Positions 24,590 through 33,382 of a DNA stretch of 43,605 bases are shown in pieces. Numbering within the stretch: position 1 is the stretch's first letter; each line of letters opens with the position of its first letter. The notes under the pieces are model-generated. The model was not told the DNA's origin. It worked only from the letters and a program-made list of their open reading frames with translations, and did not search any database. This DNA comes from Phycisphaerales bacterium (GTDB lineage Bacteria; Planctomycetota; Phycisphaerae; Sedimentisphaerales; Anaerobacaceae): the NCBI GenBank assembly GCA_020352215.1, contig CP070675.1, positions 2,015,925 to 2,059,529 on the forward strand. The letters are read 5' to 3'. A program made the position numbers and the translations under genes.

Positions 24590-26310
24590 AACAGAGAATC
24601 GCAATTGTTCTGGTAGTGGTGGCATTGGTGTTGGCCCCGAGCGGCTCCCTACTGGCAAACTGGTCGGACACGTTCGACGACGAGCCCGTCCTGGATTGGC
24701 AATTCGAGTGCATGCCGGACGTGACCAAAACGTTCGTCCATACCATCGAGACCGAGCCCAGCGGCAACAAGTACCTCGTTTTGGACGAGACAACTTCGGC
24801 GGACGAGTACGGCTCGCAGTTCGGCGGTGCCTTTGCCTCAACCGAAGAATTCACGGACGTCCGCGTCGGCGCCGTCGTAAACGTTACCGGCGATGCCTCT
24901 TGGAATTACTGCGGCCTCACTGCAAGGACGGAGTACTTTGTTGACCCAGACGGATCGATCAGCGGCATTGCTCCGGGCTTGGTTGCAACCAAGGTCTACG
25001 TGATGCACGTTAACTGGGAAGACGGTCCGGGCAACCTGAGGATTGATATCGAGAAGGTTGTCAACCTGCAGAACATCATGAGGAACGAAGGGGAGCTGGG
25101 GTTGGAGCCTCGTGTGTCGGGTCTCGACCATGCCAGAAGCTACTACGCCGAGCTGGACGTGATCGGTTCGGTGCCGACATACGTCACCGGCAGTCTCTAC
25201 GAGTACAAGGGCGGCCCGCTCGTCGTAAGGACGGCGACAATGGTGGACACCAGCGGCAACGACCCGTGGGAAGATGAGGGTGTCCATGATGAGCCCTTTG
25301 CGAGCGGCGTGAGTGGAGTATTCTCACAGAATGAACAGGGCCAGCCAGCGGGCTACCATTGCACGTTTGACGATATCTTCTCCGCAGCGGACGGACCGGA
25401 TGGACCATCAGCGGTCAATCGCGGCCCAGCCGACGGCGCCACGGGCGTATCTGCCGACACTGATCTGAACTGGGTAGAGGCCGCTTTTGCCACCTCGCGC
25501 GAGTTGTGGTTCGGCAAGAAAGGGGCTATGCAGAAGGTTAGTCCGGCGCCAACAGGCACAACCTATGATCCGGGTCCTCTTGAATACGGTCAGACGTACG
25601 AGTGGCGAGTCGATCAGGTAGGTGCTTCCGGCACCGCCACAGGGCACACGTGGACCTTCACCACGGGCGATTGCTTGACTGTGGACGATTTCGAATCCTA
25701 TGCCGACACCGCTGCCATAGAAGCCGCGTGGCCCCACAATATCTCGGGCGGACACCATTACATCTTTCTTGAGACCGGCCAGGTACGCCAGGGTGCCAAG
25801 TCCATGCGCTTCGAGTACCAGAATCAGTACGAGCCTTGGCTGACTGAAGCGACCCTGACCTTTGATTCTGCACAGGACTGGACGGCCAACGGCGTCAAGG
25901 CACTGTCTATGGTTTTCCGCGGCGACGACGCGAACGTTGAGCAGCCGATATCTATCAAGCTGGAGGACGCCACAGCCGGAACGGACACGGTTCCACACCC
26001 CTACACGTACGCAGTTCAATCGGAATCGTGGAACGATTGGGATATCAATTTGCAGGAGTTTTCCGGAGTGGACCTGACGGCGGTGAAGAAGATCACTATC
26101 GTAATTGGTAACGGCACGAATTCCGGCCAGGAGGTGGAGGATCGTGACGTCGTGTACATCGACCATATCAAGCTTTGTCCGGCCAGGTGTTTCAACGTGG
26201 ATCAGTTGGACTTGAGCGGCGACGTCAACGGCGACTGTGTGATTGACTTCAAGGACATCGCTGCCGCTGCGGCCGGCTGGCTGAACAACGGGTTGTCCAT
26301 ATTGCCGTGA
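24586..26310 (+). CDS. Secreted multidomain protein with Fn3-like and carbohydrate-binding-like modules and a C-terminal dockerin-like repeat
   Basis: This 574-residue protein starts at the ATG after AGGAG. The frame is open from 24439, but the signal peptide (MKQRIAIVLVVVALVL, cleavage near LLANW) begins here. Residues about 25-265 look like a concanavalin-type laminarinase/LamG-like fold (WSDTFDDEPVLDWQFECMPD). About 270-365 is an Fn3-like module common in planctomycete exoproteins (NRGPADGATGVSADTDLNWV, YEWRVDQVG). About 368-535 is a galactose-binding-like module (VDDFESYADT, VVYIDHIKLCP). The end is one dockerin-like repeat (GDVNGDCVIDFKDIAAAAAG followed by Trp). No catalytic motif is visible; the role is probably carbohydrate binding or surface display. 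A small GCCAA-CGGC-TTGGC hairpin at 26341-26354 follows the stop. Confidence 0.85.
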   Translation: MKQRIAIVLVVVALVLAPSGSLLANWSDTFDDEPVLDWQFECMPDVTKTFVHTIETEPSGNKYLVLDETTSADEYGSQFGGAFASTEEFTDVRVGAVVNVTGDASWNYCGLTARTEYFVDPDGSISGIAPGLVATKVYVMHVNWEDGPGNLRIDIEKVVNLQNIMRNEGELGLEPRVSGLDHARSYYAELDVIGSVPTYVTGSLYEYKGGPLVVRTATMVDTSGNDPWEDEGVHDEPFASGVSGVFSQNEQGQPAGYHCTFDDIFSAADGPDGPSAVNRGPADGATGVSADTDLNWVEAAFATSRELWFGKKGAMQKVSPAPTGTTYDPGPLEYGQTYEWRVDQVGASGTATGHTWTFTTGDCLTVDDFESYADTAAIEAAWPHNISGGHHYIFLETGQVRQGAKSMRFEYQNQYEPWLTEATLTFDSAQDWTANGVKALSMVFRGDDANVEQPISIKLEDATAGTDTVPHPYTYAVQSESWNDWDINLQEFSGVDLTAVKKITIVIGNGTNSGQEVEDRDVVYIDHIKLCPARCFNVDQLDLSGDVNGDCVIDFKDIAAAAAGWLNNGLSILP

Positions 26311-26603
26311 CCGGCATTCGCTTGAGTTGAACGAAGCGCAGCCAACGGCTTGGCAGTGCGCAGAGCCGACGCCGGCATCATCTATGACGGCGAGACAATG
26401 CTCGGGCTGCGAGGCCCTGCGGCGATCGATAGAACTGCGCGAAGCGGGTTGGAATCAACCGCCTCGTTCAAGTACGATCATCGGCGAGCGGGTCCCATGG
26501 GGTCGCGCCGCAGTTGCTCTGAGGGCCGACCGGAAGACCGCGATCGCGCCGTGCGCGGGTAGGGTGTGCGCTTAAGCCGGCCCAGTCAGGAAAGGATCGA
26601 GTT

Positions 26604-27758
26604 ATGGACGACCGCAGGATTCCCAGACGAGATTTTATTCGCAACAGCTCCCTCGTAGCCGCCGGGACACTCGCGGAGGCTCTGGCAAATGCCAGGCACG
26701 CCGGTGCCAAATCGACCGATACGTCCAAGATACTCAATTACAACCCCAACATGGGCTACCGCCGGCTCGGCAAGACGAACCTTGTGATCTCCGAGGTGAG
26801 TTTGGGCGGGCACTGGAGAGCCCCGTGGCGAGATCGAAGTGGCGGCTGGTGGTGGGGTAAGTTCGTCAAAGAGGAGGTGCCGCAGGACGTGGCCAAGAAT
26901 CGCACCGAGGTTGTATCAAGGGCTATCGATTGTGGCATGAACTACTTGGACATAACGGGCGCCGAGGAATGCTTGTGTTACGGTGCGGCACTGAAGGGCC
27001 GGCGGGGCAAAATGATCGTCGGAGCCGATGATTCTAAGCTGTGTCCACGTCGCGATGAATACTGCAATGTCAAGGCCCAGATCCATAATGTCGAGGAGTG
27101 CCTGCGTCACATCGGAACGGATTGTCTTGATATCTGGCGGGTTCAAGCCAAGATGGACGGAACCAACACCGACGCCGACGTCGAGGTTATGATCGAAGCC
27201 TTCCAGAAACTCCATAAGGCCGGCAAGATCCTGCACTTTGGCATCTCCAGCCATAGCCGACCCTGGGCGCGACACGTCATTGAGAAGTATCCCGAGGTCG
27301 AGATGTTCATCTTTCCGTGCACTGCGAAGACGAAAGAGAAGGGCAGCCCTGCAAAGAGGAACAATATTGAAGAGGTCAATGCCGGCTACGGGCCTGATAA
27401 TAAAAGTGTCTTTACGTCGTTGCGCGAGCGCGATGTGGGACTGATAACGATAAAGCCCTTCTTTGGCGGCAGTCTCCTAAAAAGTCATGACAAGCCAAAG
27501 TTGGGGGTCGGCAACAAGGAAGACAACGATCTGGCCAGGTTGACGCTTCAGTGCATTCTTAATCTGAACGACGCCGTTACGTCCGTGATACCGGGACTGT
27601 CAACGGTCTACGAGGTTGAGAATGCCGCCCGAGCGTCCTATACGCTGCCGCTGGCGATGATGGATGCGGATGCGGATTGGCTCAGCCAGATTACAGAAGA
27701 GCGGTGGGCAAACCTGCCCCGGGAATATTCGTGGCTGCGTGACTGGGAAAACGTGTAG
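26604..27758 (+). CDS. Tat-exported aldo/keto-reductase-fold protein with altered catalytic tetrad
   Basis: This 384-residue protein starts at an ATG with AAAGGA seven bases upstream. The N-terminus has a twin-arginine signal (RRDFIRNSSLVAAG). The rest follows the aldo/keto-reductase barrel (GYRRLGKTNLVISEVSLGG, VVSRAIDCGMNYLDITGAEE, VEECLRHIGTDCLDIW, LHFGISSHSRP, TIKPFFGG). The usual tetrad Asp is D116, but the Tyr five residues on is E121, the His of the DLYxxH stretch is Q181, and the Lys position falls in GADD. The protein may therefore not be a classical NADPH-dependent reductase. Twin-arginine export implies folding in the cytoplasm, perhaps with a bound cofactor. It lies between two dockerin-bearing exoprotein genes on the same strand. 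Confidence 0.85.
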   Translation: MDDRRIPRRDFIRNSSLVAAGTLAEALANARHAGAKSTDTSKILNYNPNMGYRRLGKTNLVISEVSLGGHWRAPWRDRSGGWWWGKFVKEEVPQDVAKNRTEVVSRAIDCGMNYLDITGAEECLCYGAALKGRRGKMIVGADDSKLCPRRDEYCNVKAQIHNVEECLRHIGTDCLDIWRVQAKMDGTNTDADVEVMIEAFQKLHKAGKILHFGISSHSRPWARHVIEKYPEVEMFIFPCTAKTKEKGSPAKRNNIEEVNAGYGPDNKSVFTSLRERDVGLITIKPFFGGSLLKSHDKPKLGVGNKEDNDLARLTLQCILNLNDAVTSVIPGLSTVYEVENAARASYTLPLAMMDADADWLSQITEERWANLPREYSWLRDWENV

Positions 27759-28061
27759 CGGACCGGCTCCTCAGCCTTAGGCCGCGTGCTGCTTGGCAGA
27801 CCCATCATTCCGGATGTATGACCTCGTAACAGTCGCAGGCGGCGTTTTGCTCGACCCTGTGTTTGGATAAAGCACGGGCAATCCCGCAAACATTCTTGTA
27901 ACACTTCATGGCCAGCCGGGACTATTAAGACAGTGGATGGCGCGGCGAAGCCGGTAATGCCGCCCCTCCGTAATGCGAGACACCTTGACGCAGCACCATT
28001 GGTTCGGCGAGACGTGTGGCGTACGAACTGCACGCGGGATCCTTTTTGGGAGGACCGAAAA
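27759..28061. other. Intergenic stretch with nothing recognised
   Basis: No promoter of good quality, RNA gene or coding frame was recognised between the aldo/keto-reductase and beta-helix genes. Only the ribosome site GGGAGG just before 28062 and a minor CGGG-CAAT-CCCG inverted repeat near 27876 are visible. Confidence 0.5.
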
Positions 28062-30431
28062 ATGTGGAAAGGCCATCCAAAGACGTATCTGGCGGTATCT
28101 GTGTTTCTGATGTGGATTGGGCCTATGGCCTATGGCGGACACGTCATCTACGTTGATTGCGATGCCATAGGCGCAGACGATGGCGTATCATGGGCCAGCG
28201 CCTACAACCATCTTCAAGACGCCCTGGCTTACGCCAACTCGCTGACAGAATCCGTGGAAATACGTATTGCCCAGGGTACTTACACACCTGATCAGGGAGT
28301 AGGGATCACGCCCGGAGACCAGGAGGCAACATTCCAGGTTGTCAGCGGCGTAAAGCTCAAGGGCGGGTACGCCGGCTTCGGCGAGCCGGACCCGGACGTC
28401 CGAAATGCCGAACTCTATGAGACTGTCTTGAGCGGAGACCTCGAGCAAAACGACACCCCGGACCCCGATGCCACGGAAGACAACAGTTGCTACGTCGTCA
28501 AGGCCAGCTACGCAGACCAGAGCGCTATGCTCGACGGGCTCACCATCACCGGAAGAAGCCCCTATCCACGGGCCTGCAAAGGCGAAGGCATGTTTCAGGC
28601 CGCGATGCTGATAGACTCCGGCAGTCCTACGATCCTCAATTGCCTCTTCTCAGGCTGCGATGGTTTTGGCTACGACGGCGCGATCGTCAATCTGAACGGT
28701 AGCAGCCCCAAATTGAGTGGTTGCACGTTCACAGCCAATGACAATAGCGTGCTGAACGTAGCCAGCAGCCCGACACTAACCAGGTGTGTATTCAAGAACA
28801 ATTCTGGTGCGGGGGTGGCCAGCACCGAGGGGAGCAGTCCGACCATATCCGCCTGCGTGTTCGAGGACAACTCCCGCAGCGGCGTGGCGAGCGAAGGTGG
28901 TAGCAATCTGGTCGTCACCAATTGCACGTTCGAGCGCAACGATACCGGGGTGTCCGGCCGCAGGAGCAGCTTGACCATAGCAGACTGTACATTCAAAAAC
29001 AACCGAGACTTCGGAGCGGAAATCCATGGTTGTCAGTCAACGCTGACCAACTGTGTGTTCGACCGAAATGGTGACGGACGGATGCGTGATGGAGGGATCG
29101 ACTCCTACGGAAGCAACCTCAATCTGGTCGATTGCGCATTCACACGCAACAGCGAGCACGCCATTGACGAGCGCTCAGGTAGTCTGACGCTAACTCGGTG
29201 CCTGTTCGAGAACAACGTAGGCTATTCTGCAATTGGTCTCGGTGGGGACGCGACGTTGTACGACTGCACCTTCAGGGGAAACCACACCGAGGGCAGCGGG
29301 GCCGCGATCTATGCTACTGGCAATCTTGTGCTGTACAACTGTCGCTTCAGTGGCAACTCGGCACGACGGGACGCCAGCGCGATAAGTGCCCACCGCAACT
29401 TCACGGCGGTAGGTTGTGTTTTTAGCGGCAACTCGGTCGAATGGTTCGGCGGCGCGGTGGACGCAGGACGTGCTGTGCTATCCAACTGCACCTTCATCGA
29501 CAATCGGGAACTTGGTAATGACAGCGCCAACGCTATAGAGCACAGGGGCAGCAGCCCCTCCAGTATGAAACTGACCCACTGCATCATCCGGAACGGCGAT
29601 GAGTCAATTCGAACCGGACCCGGCGGCGAGGCCTCTGTGGCCGTTACCTATAGCAATATCCAGGGCGGTTGGCCGGGTGAAGGCAACATCGATGAGGACC
29701 CACTTTTCATTGATCACGGCTACTGGGCCGACGCCAATGAAACCAACGCAATTGTTGAGCCGAACGATCCGAATGCGGTTTGGATCGACGGGGACTACCA
29801 CCTCCAATCCAAAGCCGGCCGGTGGGACGCCGAGATGAACGACTGGGTACGGGATGAAGTCAGTAGTCCCTGCATCGACGCCGGCAACCCGGGCGGTCCG
29901 GTTGGGCCTGAGCCGTTCCCCAACGGTGGTGTTGTCAATATGGGCGCCTACGGGGGCACGACCGAAGCGAGCAAATCATACTTTGCTGAGCCTGTATGTG
30001 AAACGATTGTAGCAGGCGACATAAACGGTGATTGTCAGGTTGATAGTTCTGACTTTGCACTTCTGGCTTGCCATTGGCTGCAGCGTGGGCAGGACTTTGT
30101 CAATGCTGCACCCACCGTGAGAATCGTCGCGCCGGTGGACGGAGCCGAGTTCAACTACCCCACGCCCATAGCTATCCGCGCGGAGGCTACCGACGCCGAC
30201 GGGTCGGTGGTATGGTTGCACCTCACCATGAGCTATAGGAGTAACGGCAGGTCAACGACTGTTGGTCGCCCGGGCGATGAAATAGGCGGCAGCTGGTGGT
30301 ACCAGTGGTACTGGTGGCAAGACACGGGCTCACCTTTCGAGGGCAACTATACCATAACGGCAAAGGCAAGTGACGATGACTGCGCGGTCTCGGTGTCGGC
30401 TCCGGTCGTGGTTACCCTCCGCGTACCATAG
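28062..30431 (+). CDS. Secreted parallel beta-helix protein with dockerin-like repeat and C-terminal Ig-like domain
   Basis: This 789-residue protein starts at an ATG with GGGAGG eight bases upstream; the open frame extends to 27933. A signal peptide (about 1-26) precedes the IYVDCDAIGADDGVSWASAY block that opens many planctomycete exoproteins. From about 120 to 520 there are many short repeats of the form LTxCxFxxN with Cys and Asn ladders (TRCVFKNNSG, SACVFEDNSR, TNCTFERNDT), which form a right-handed beta-helix. About 645-675 is a single dockerin-like repeat (GDINGDCQVDSSDFALLACH followed by Trp), here internal and not terminal. An Ig-like domain ends the protein (APTVRIVAPVDGAEF to the last Pro). 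It is likely a surface or released polysaccharide-binding or lyase-like protein. Catalytic residues were not identified. Confidence 0.87.
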   Translation: MWKGHPKTYLAVSVFLMWIGPMAYGGHVIYVDCDAIGADDGVSWASAYNHLQDALAYANSLTESVEIRIAQGTYTPDQGVGITPGDQEATFQVVSGVKLKGGYAGFGEPDPDVRNAELYETVLSGDLEQNDTPDPDATEDNSCYVVKASYADQSAMLDGLTITGRSPYPRACKGEGMFQAAMLIDSGSPTILNCLFSGCDGFGYDGAIVNLNGSSPKLSGCTFTANDNSVLNVASSPTLTRCVFKNNSGAGVASTEGSSPTISACVFEDNSRSGVASEGGSNLVVTNCTFERNDTGVSGRRSSLTIADCTFKNNRDFGAEIHGCQSTLTNCVFDRNGDGRMRDGGIDSYGSNLNLVDCAFTRNSEHAIDERSGSLTLTRCLFENNVGYSAIGLGGDATLYDCTFRGNHTEGSGAAIYATGNLVLYNCRFSGNSARRDASAISAHRNFTAVGCVFSGNSVEWFGGAVDAGRAVLSNCTFIDNRELGNDSANAIEHRGSSPSSMKLTHCIIRNGDESIRTGPGGEASVAVTYSNIQGGWPGEGNIDEDPLFIDHGYWADANETNAIVEPNDPNAVWIDGDYHLQSKAGRWDAEMNDWVRDEVSSPCIDAGNPGGPVGPEPFPNGGVVNMGAYGGTTEASKSYFAEPVCETIVAGDINGDCQVDSSDFALLACHWLQRGQDFVNAAPTVRIVAPVDGAEFNYPTPIAIRAEATDADGSVVWLHLTMSYRSNGRSTTVGRPGDEIGGSWWYQWYWWQDTGSPFEGNYTITAKASDDDCAVSVSAPVVVTLRVP

Positions 30432-30489
30432 GGCAACAATGGCTGAGCATGCTGGTGCTGAGGGAAATACGGCTGCGTCCTAACCAGGA

Positions 30490-32115
30490 TCAGACAGTCT
30501 TGCACCTGTTGATCCAGTCGTCATGCAATCTCGCCAGCTCTTTTGCTTTATCGCGATACCTGTCGGCCAGATCGTGAAGTTCAGTCCGGTCGGCATGCAT
30601 GTCATACAGCTCCCAGGGTTTGTCCGGATCGGCGGTCACCAGTTTCCACTTGCCGGCTCGAACGGCCCTGCCACCGCCGTTAGATCTGATCTGCCAGAAC
30701 AGAGGGTCGCGCTCGCTGGATTCTTTGCCCCGGAATATCGGCAGCAGACTCCGGCCTTCCATAGGCAGCACTTCCGTTCCGTTGTAGGCGCTTGGATATT
30801 CGGCGCCGGTCATATCAACGAATGTCGCCATTATGTCGATGATGTGGCCGACCTGATGGGTCATCTGCCCGCCCTTCTTGATGACCTTCGGCCAGTAGGC
30901 AATCAAGGGTGTGGAGATGCCACCTTCGTGATCCCATACCTTGTATTTGCGAAACGGCGTATTGCTCGCGTTGGCCCAGGGCGGGTCCACTGAGCGATAA
31001 GACTCGACCTGGCCCGGCGGGATATCAGGTGTGACGTTGGCGATCCCCGCGCAGCCGCCGTTGTCGGATAAAAAGAGCACCAGGGTATTGTCTTCAACGC
31101 CGAGCTGGCGGATTTTGTTTAGCACCCTGCCGATATTCTGATCCATCCGATCTATCATCGCGGCATAGACAGCCATGTTGAGATCCCACGCATCCTTGTC
31201 CTGAATGTCGGACCACCTCGGCACTATCTCGTCGCGAGGTGACATGGCCCACCGATTGTCGATCAGACCCATCTCAATCAGCCGGTCATATCGCTGCTTA
31301 CGGAGTCTGTCCCAGCCCATCATATACTTGCCGCGATATTTGGCGATGTCCTCGGGCCAGGCGTGAAGCGGATAGTGCGGGGCGGTGTAACCTATGTACA
31401 AAAAGAAAGGCCTGTCCTCGCCGCTATACTCATCGAGGTACTTCAGCGCGTAGTCCGTAAAGGCATCGGTTGTGTAGAAATCCTTCTCTGTTGGTTGGTA
31501 GGGAATGTAAACCTTGCCGTCGATTGCCCAGCGGCGGGCATCTCTGAATAGGCGCTGGCCTTTCGGCCAGGGCCCCGGGTGACGCTTCCTGCCCGGCTCG
31601 GGCTCGCCGGGTCGGCGGGGGCCGGGGTTGAAGTAGTTGCAACAGCCGTCGGCCAGGCCGTAGTACCTGTCGAAGCCTCGCTCGACGGGAATCTGAAGGG
31701 CGTGCCATTTGCCGGTCATTAGCGTGCGATACCCCGCGCTCTTGAGTACCTCCGCAAGTGTCACACAGTTCTTCATTACCTTTGGCGAGTTGGCGTAGAC
31801 ACCTACCTGCTGCGAATACAGCCCGGTCAACAACGACGCCCGCGTGGGCACACAGATCGCGTTATTGTAGAAGTGAGTGAAGCGCAAACCACCGGCCGCA
31901 AGGCTGTCGATGTTCGGCGTACTGATCTCGCCACCGTAGCAGCCAATGTCGGAGAAGCCCATATCGCCGGCCATTATCAAGACGATATTGGGTCGAGTGT
32001 CAGCAGACTTGTCCACTGCCTGTCTCGTCTCATCCAGACACCCTGGTAGCCAGAGCGATGCCGCACTGACACTGCCCGCTTTCAGCAACTCCCGTCGATT
32101 CATGCGCGGTCTCAT
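30490..32115 (-). CDS. Secreted S1-family sulfatase (CVPTR type)
   Basis: This 541-residue sulfatase starts at an ATG with AGGA seven bases upstream. The N-terminus has twin arginines (NRRELLKAG) and a lipobox-like LPGC (C26). The formylglycine site is C88 in CVPTRASLLTG, followed by GKWHALQ and the metal-site LSDNGG. One metal-binding Asp of the usual ADDLG motif is replaced by Gly (MAGDMG, residues 48-53). It should hydrolyse sulfate esters of polysaccharides once a maturase converts the Cys; no maturase gene is in the window. Substrate is unknown. It lies downstream of the xylose genes in a sulfatase-rich minus-strand region. Confidence 0.93.
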   Translation of the reverse strand: MRPRMNRRELLKAGSVSAASLWLPGCLDETRQAVDKSADTRPNIVLIMAGDMGFSDIGCYGGEISTPNIDSLAAGGLRFTHFYNNAICVPTRASLLTGLYSQQVGVYANSPKVMKNCVTLAEVLKSAGYRTLMTGKWHALQIPVERGFDRYYGLADGCCNYFNPGPRRPGEPEPGRKRHPGPWPKGQRLFRDARRWAIDGKVYIPYQPTEKDFYTTDAFTDYALKYLDEYSGEDRPFFLYIGYTAPHYPLHAWPEDIAKYRGKYMMGWDRLRKQRYDRLIEMGLIDNRWAMSPRDEIVPRWSDIQDKDAWDLNMAVYAAMIDRMDQNIGRVLNKIRQLGVEDNTLVLFLSDNGGCAGIANVTPDIPPGQVESYRSVDPPWANASNTPFRKYKVWDHEGGISTPLIAYWPKVIKKGGQMTHQVGHIIDIMATFVDMTGAEYPSAYNGTEVLPMEGRSLLPIFRGKESSERDPLFWQIRSNGGGRAVRAGKWKLVTADPDKPWELYDMHADRTELHDLADRYRDKAKELARLHDDWINRCKTV

Positions 32116-32376
32116 GGGCAGGTCCTATAGAAGTTCCAGGTCGCGAAATACGCTGCCTACTCACCACTGGTTCCAATGTTATCATATTTGTGATAGAAAC
32201 TCAAACGAACCTGGTCTAGTGGCGTGGGCGCACGGCAGACCTGACTGTATCGCCACCAAACCTCGACATCCGATGTTTCGTGGAGGAATTCAGGGGAATG
32301 CTCCCGCTTGTGGGGTGCTCCGCTGCACTAGTCGATCGGACAAAGCGGGAATGATTGGGTTAGGATTGAGTAGCCG

Positions 32377-32964
32377 TCACTCGGACGGCGATGCCCCTCG
32401 ATATTTGGCGCGCTTGTGTTGGCTCGTAGCTATTTGAGACTCGCCGTTTTCTTCGGCGTCGCTTTCTCCGGGGCAAGCGCAGGCGGGGTTGTCGTTGACT
32501 CGGATCTCACGCCCTCTGTCCCCCTCATAAGGATTCTGCTCAGATCGTTCGAGTTTGCCTTCCACTGTGGCCAAGCGTTCGCTGATCCGACTTATCTTCT
32601 CGCTCTGCCTTTGGGCCTCATCCTCAAGTCTGGACTGGCGCCAGCGTAAGTGCTCGTTCTGGGCCTGCACTTTGATGGGTGGTACCATCACGTACCTCAC
32701 TACAACAGTACATATGGCCACAAGTAAGGGTGTGCCAAAGATTAGGATGAGGCACCTCAACGTCCTCCAGAACGATGCTCTTGCATCGTTGCAGCGCTCT
32801 TGACTGGACGGCCCATGAGATCCCTTGTGGGGGCCTTTTGCGGTGCGTTTTTGCCTTGCAGATGCCTTCGGGATCCTCGGGCGGACCTCGCCTTTGGTGG
32901 GCCGGGGAGAGGCTCGGTGATCGCCGAGTCCGCCGGAACCGGCACCATGTCTCTTGGGAGGCAT
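32377..32964 (-). CDS. Membrane-anchored protein of unknown function with basic tail and coiled coil
   Basis: This 195-residue protein starts at an ATG with AAAGGAG about eight bases upstream. I recognise no family. Residues 1-58 are strongly basic and low-complexity (Lys, Arg, Pro, Gly; for example KASARQKRTAKGPHKG), like a disordered nucleic-acid-binding tail. A hydrophobic helix at about 66-86 should cross the membrane. About 92-140 is a charged heptad-rich stretch (RWRQSRLEDEAQRQSEKISR) predicted to form a coiled coil. The C-terminus is acidic then basic. The tail would be cytoplasmic and the coiled coil external, or the reverse. A role linked to envelope or DNA anchoring is only a guess. 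Confidence 0.65.
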   Translation of the reverse strand: MPPKRHGAGSGGLGDHRASPRPTKGEVRPRIPKASARQKRTAKGPHKGSHGPSSQERCNDARASFWRTLRCLILIFGTPLLVAICTVVVRYVMVPPIKVQAQNEHLRWRQSRLEDEAQRQSEKISRISERLATVEGKLERSEQNPYEGDRGREIRVNDNPACACPGESDAEENGESQIATSQHKRAKYRGASPSE

Positions 32965-33033
32965 TGCACACTCTCCTTTCACCACTGTAGATCAAAAGGA
33001 GGTGTGGCGCAACAGAGTGAAATGCGTCTGTCT

Positions 33034-33053
33034 TCTTTCCTATAGCTGGCGCT
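33034..33053. repeat. 20-base direct repeat, copy 1
   Basis: TCTTTCCTATAGCTGGCGCT occurs here and, identical, at 33301-33320. The bases after it are also similar but not identical (AAGCATCACACTA versus GGCATGCACATTA). It carries a TAGC...GCTA inverted repeat. Confidence 0.8.
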
Positions 33054-33300
33054 AAGCATCACACTAGGCTGCTACGCCCACCTGGCTTGCCAGAATCTAC
33101 TCGCCATGTTCTGCCATCAGTTCTCCCTGTCAACAGATTCTCTTTGGACTTCCGCAGGGCTTTCTGAAAACCGTTGGCCATTTTAGGCCCCAAAACCGTG
33201 CTTTCTGCCCCCGATCCGTCTTTTTTTCCCGTTTTTGTCCGAGGGGCATTTACACCTCTCAGCGTACTCTGTAGTATACGCTCTCATCAGATCAGCATTG

Positions 33301-33320
33301 TCTTTCCTATAGCTGGCGCT
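33301..33320. repeat. 20-base direct repeat, copy 2
   Basis: Second exact copy of the repeat at 33034-33053, 267 bases apart. Its last six bases form part of one arm of the hairpin at 33315-33347. Confidence 0.8.
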
Positions 33321-33347
33321 GGCATGCACATTACGGATGTCAGCGCC
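33315..33347 (-). terminator. Strong hairpin after the xylose-isomerase-like gene
   Basis: GGCGCTGGCAT (33315-33325) pairs with ATGTCAGCGCC (33337-33347): 11 bp with one G-T wobble and an 11-base loop, 36 bases past the stop on the minus strand. No T-run follows on that strand, so it may protect the mRNA end rather than terminate transcription. Confidence 0.5.
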
Positions 33348-33382
33348 GGCCTCATTTGCTTACCCTCTACAGGCGCGAGCCG

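Larger units (their letters stand above)
32965..33382. other. Intergenic stretch between the hypothetical gene and the xylose-isomerase-like gene
   Basis: It holds a 20-base direct repeat in two copies (33034 and 33301) and a strong hairpin (33315-33347) after the isomerase stop. A T-rich tract lies near 33219-33238. No promoter good enough to call was found, and I saw no RNA gene. Confidence 0.5.

Noticed and set aside
25408..26166. Minus-strand ORF of 252 codons
   Set aside because: Antisense to the secreted dockerin protein; no motif or start signal.
26327..26575. 82-codon ORF between exoprotein and aldo/keto-reductase genes
   Set aside because: No ribosome site, no family and composition like non-coding DNA; two overlapping frames are equally open.
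28780..29480. Regularly spaced short repeats that could suggest a repeat array
   Set aside because: They are coding beta-helix coils (Cys-x-Phe-x-x-Asn ladders) in one frame, not identical DNA repeats with spacers, so not a CRISPR array.
32180..32195. TATCA-TATTTG-TGATA inverted repeat before a sulfatase gene
   Set aside because: Only 5-bp arms in AT-rich DNA and no convincing promoter beside it; too weak to call an operator.
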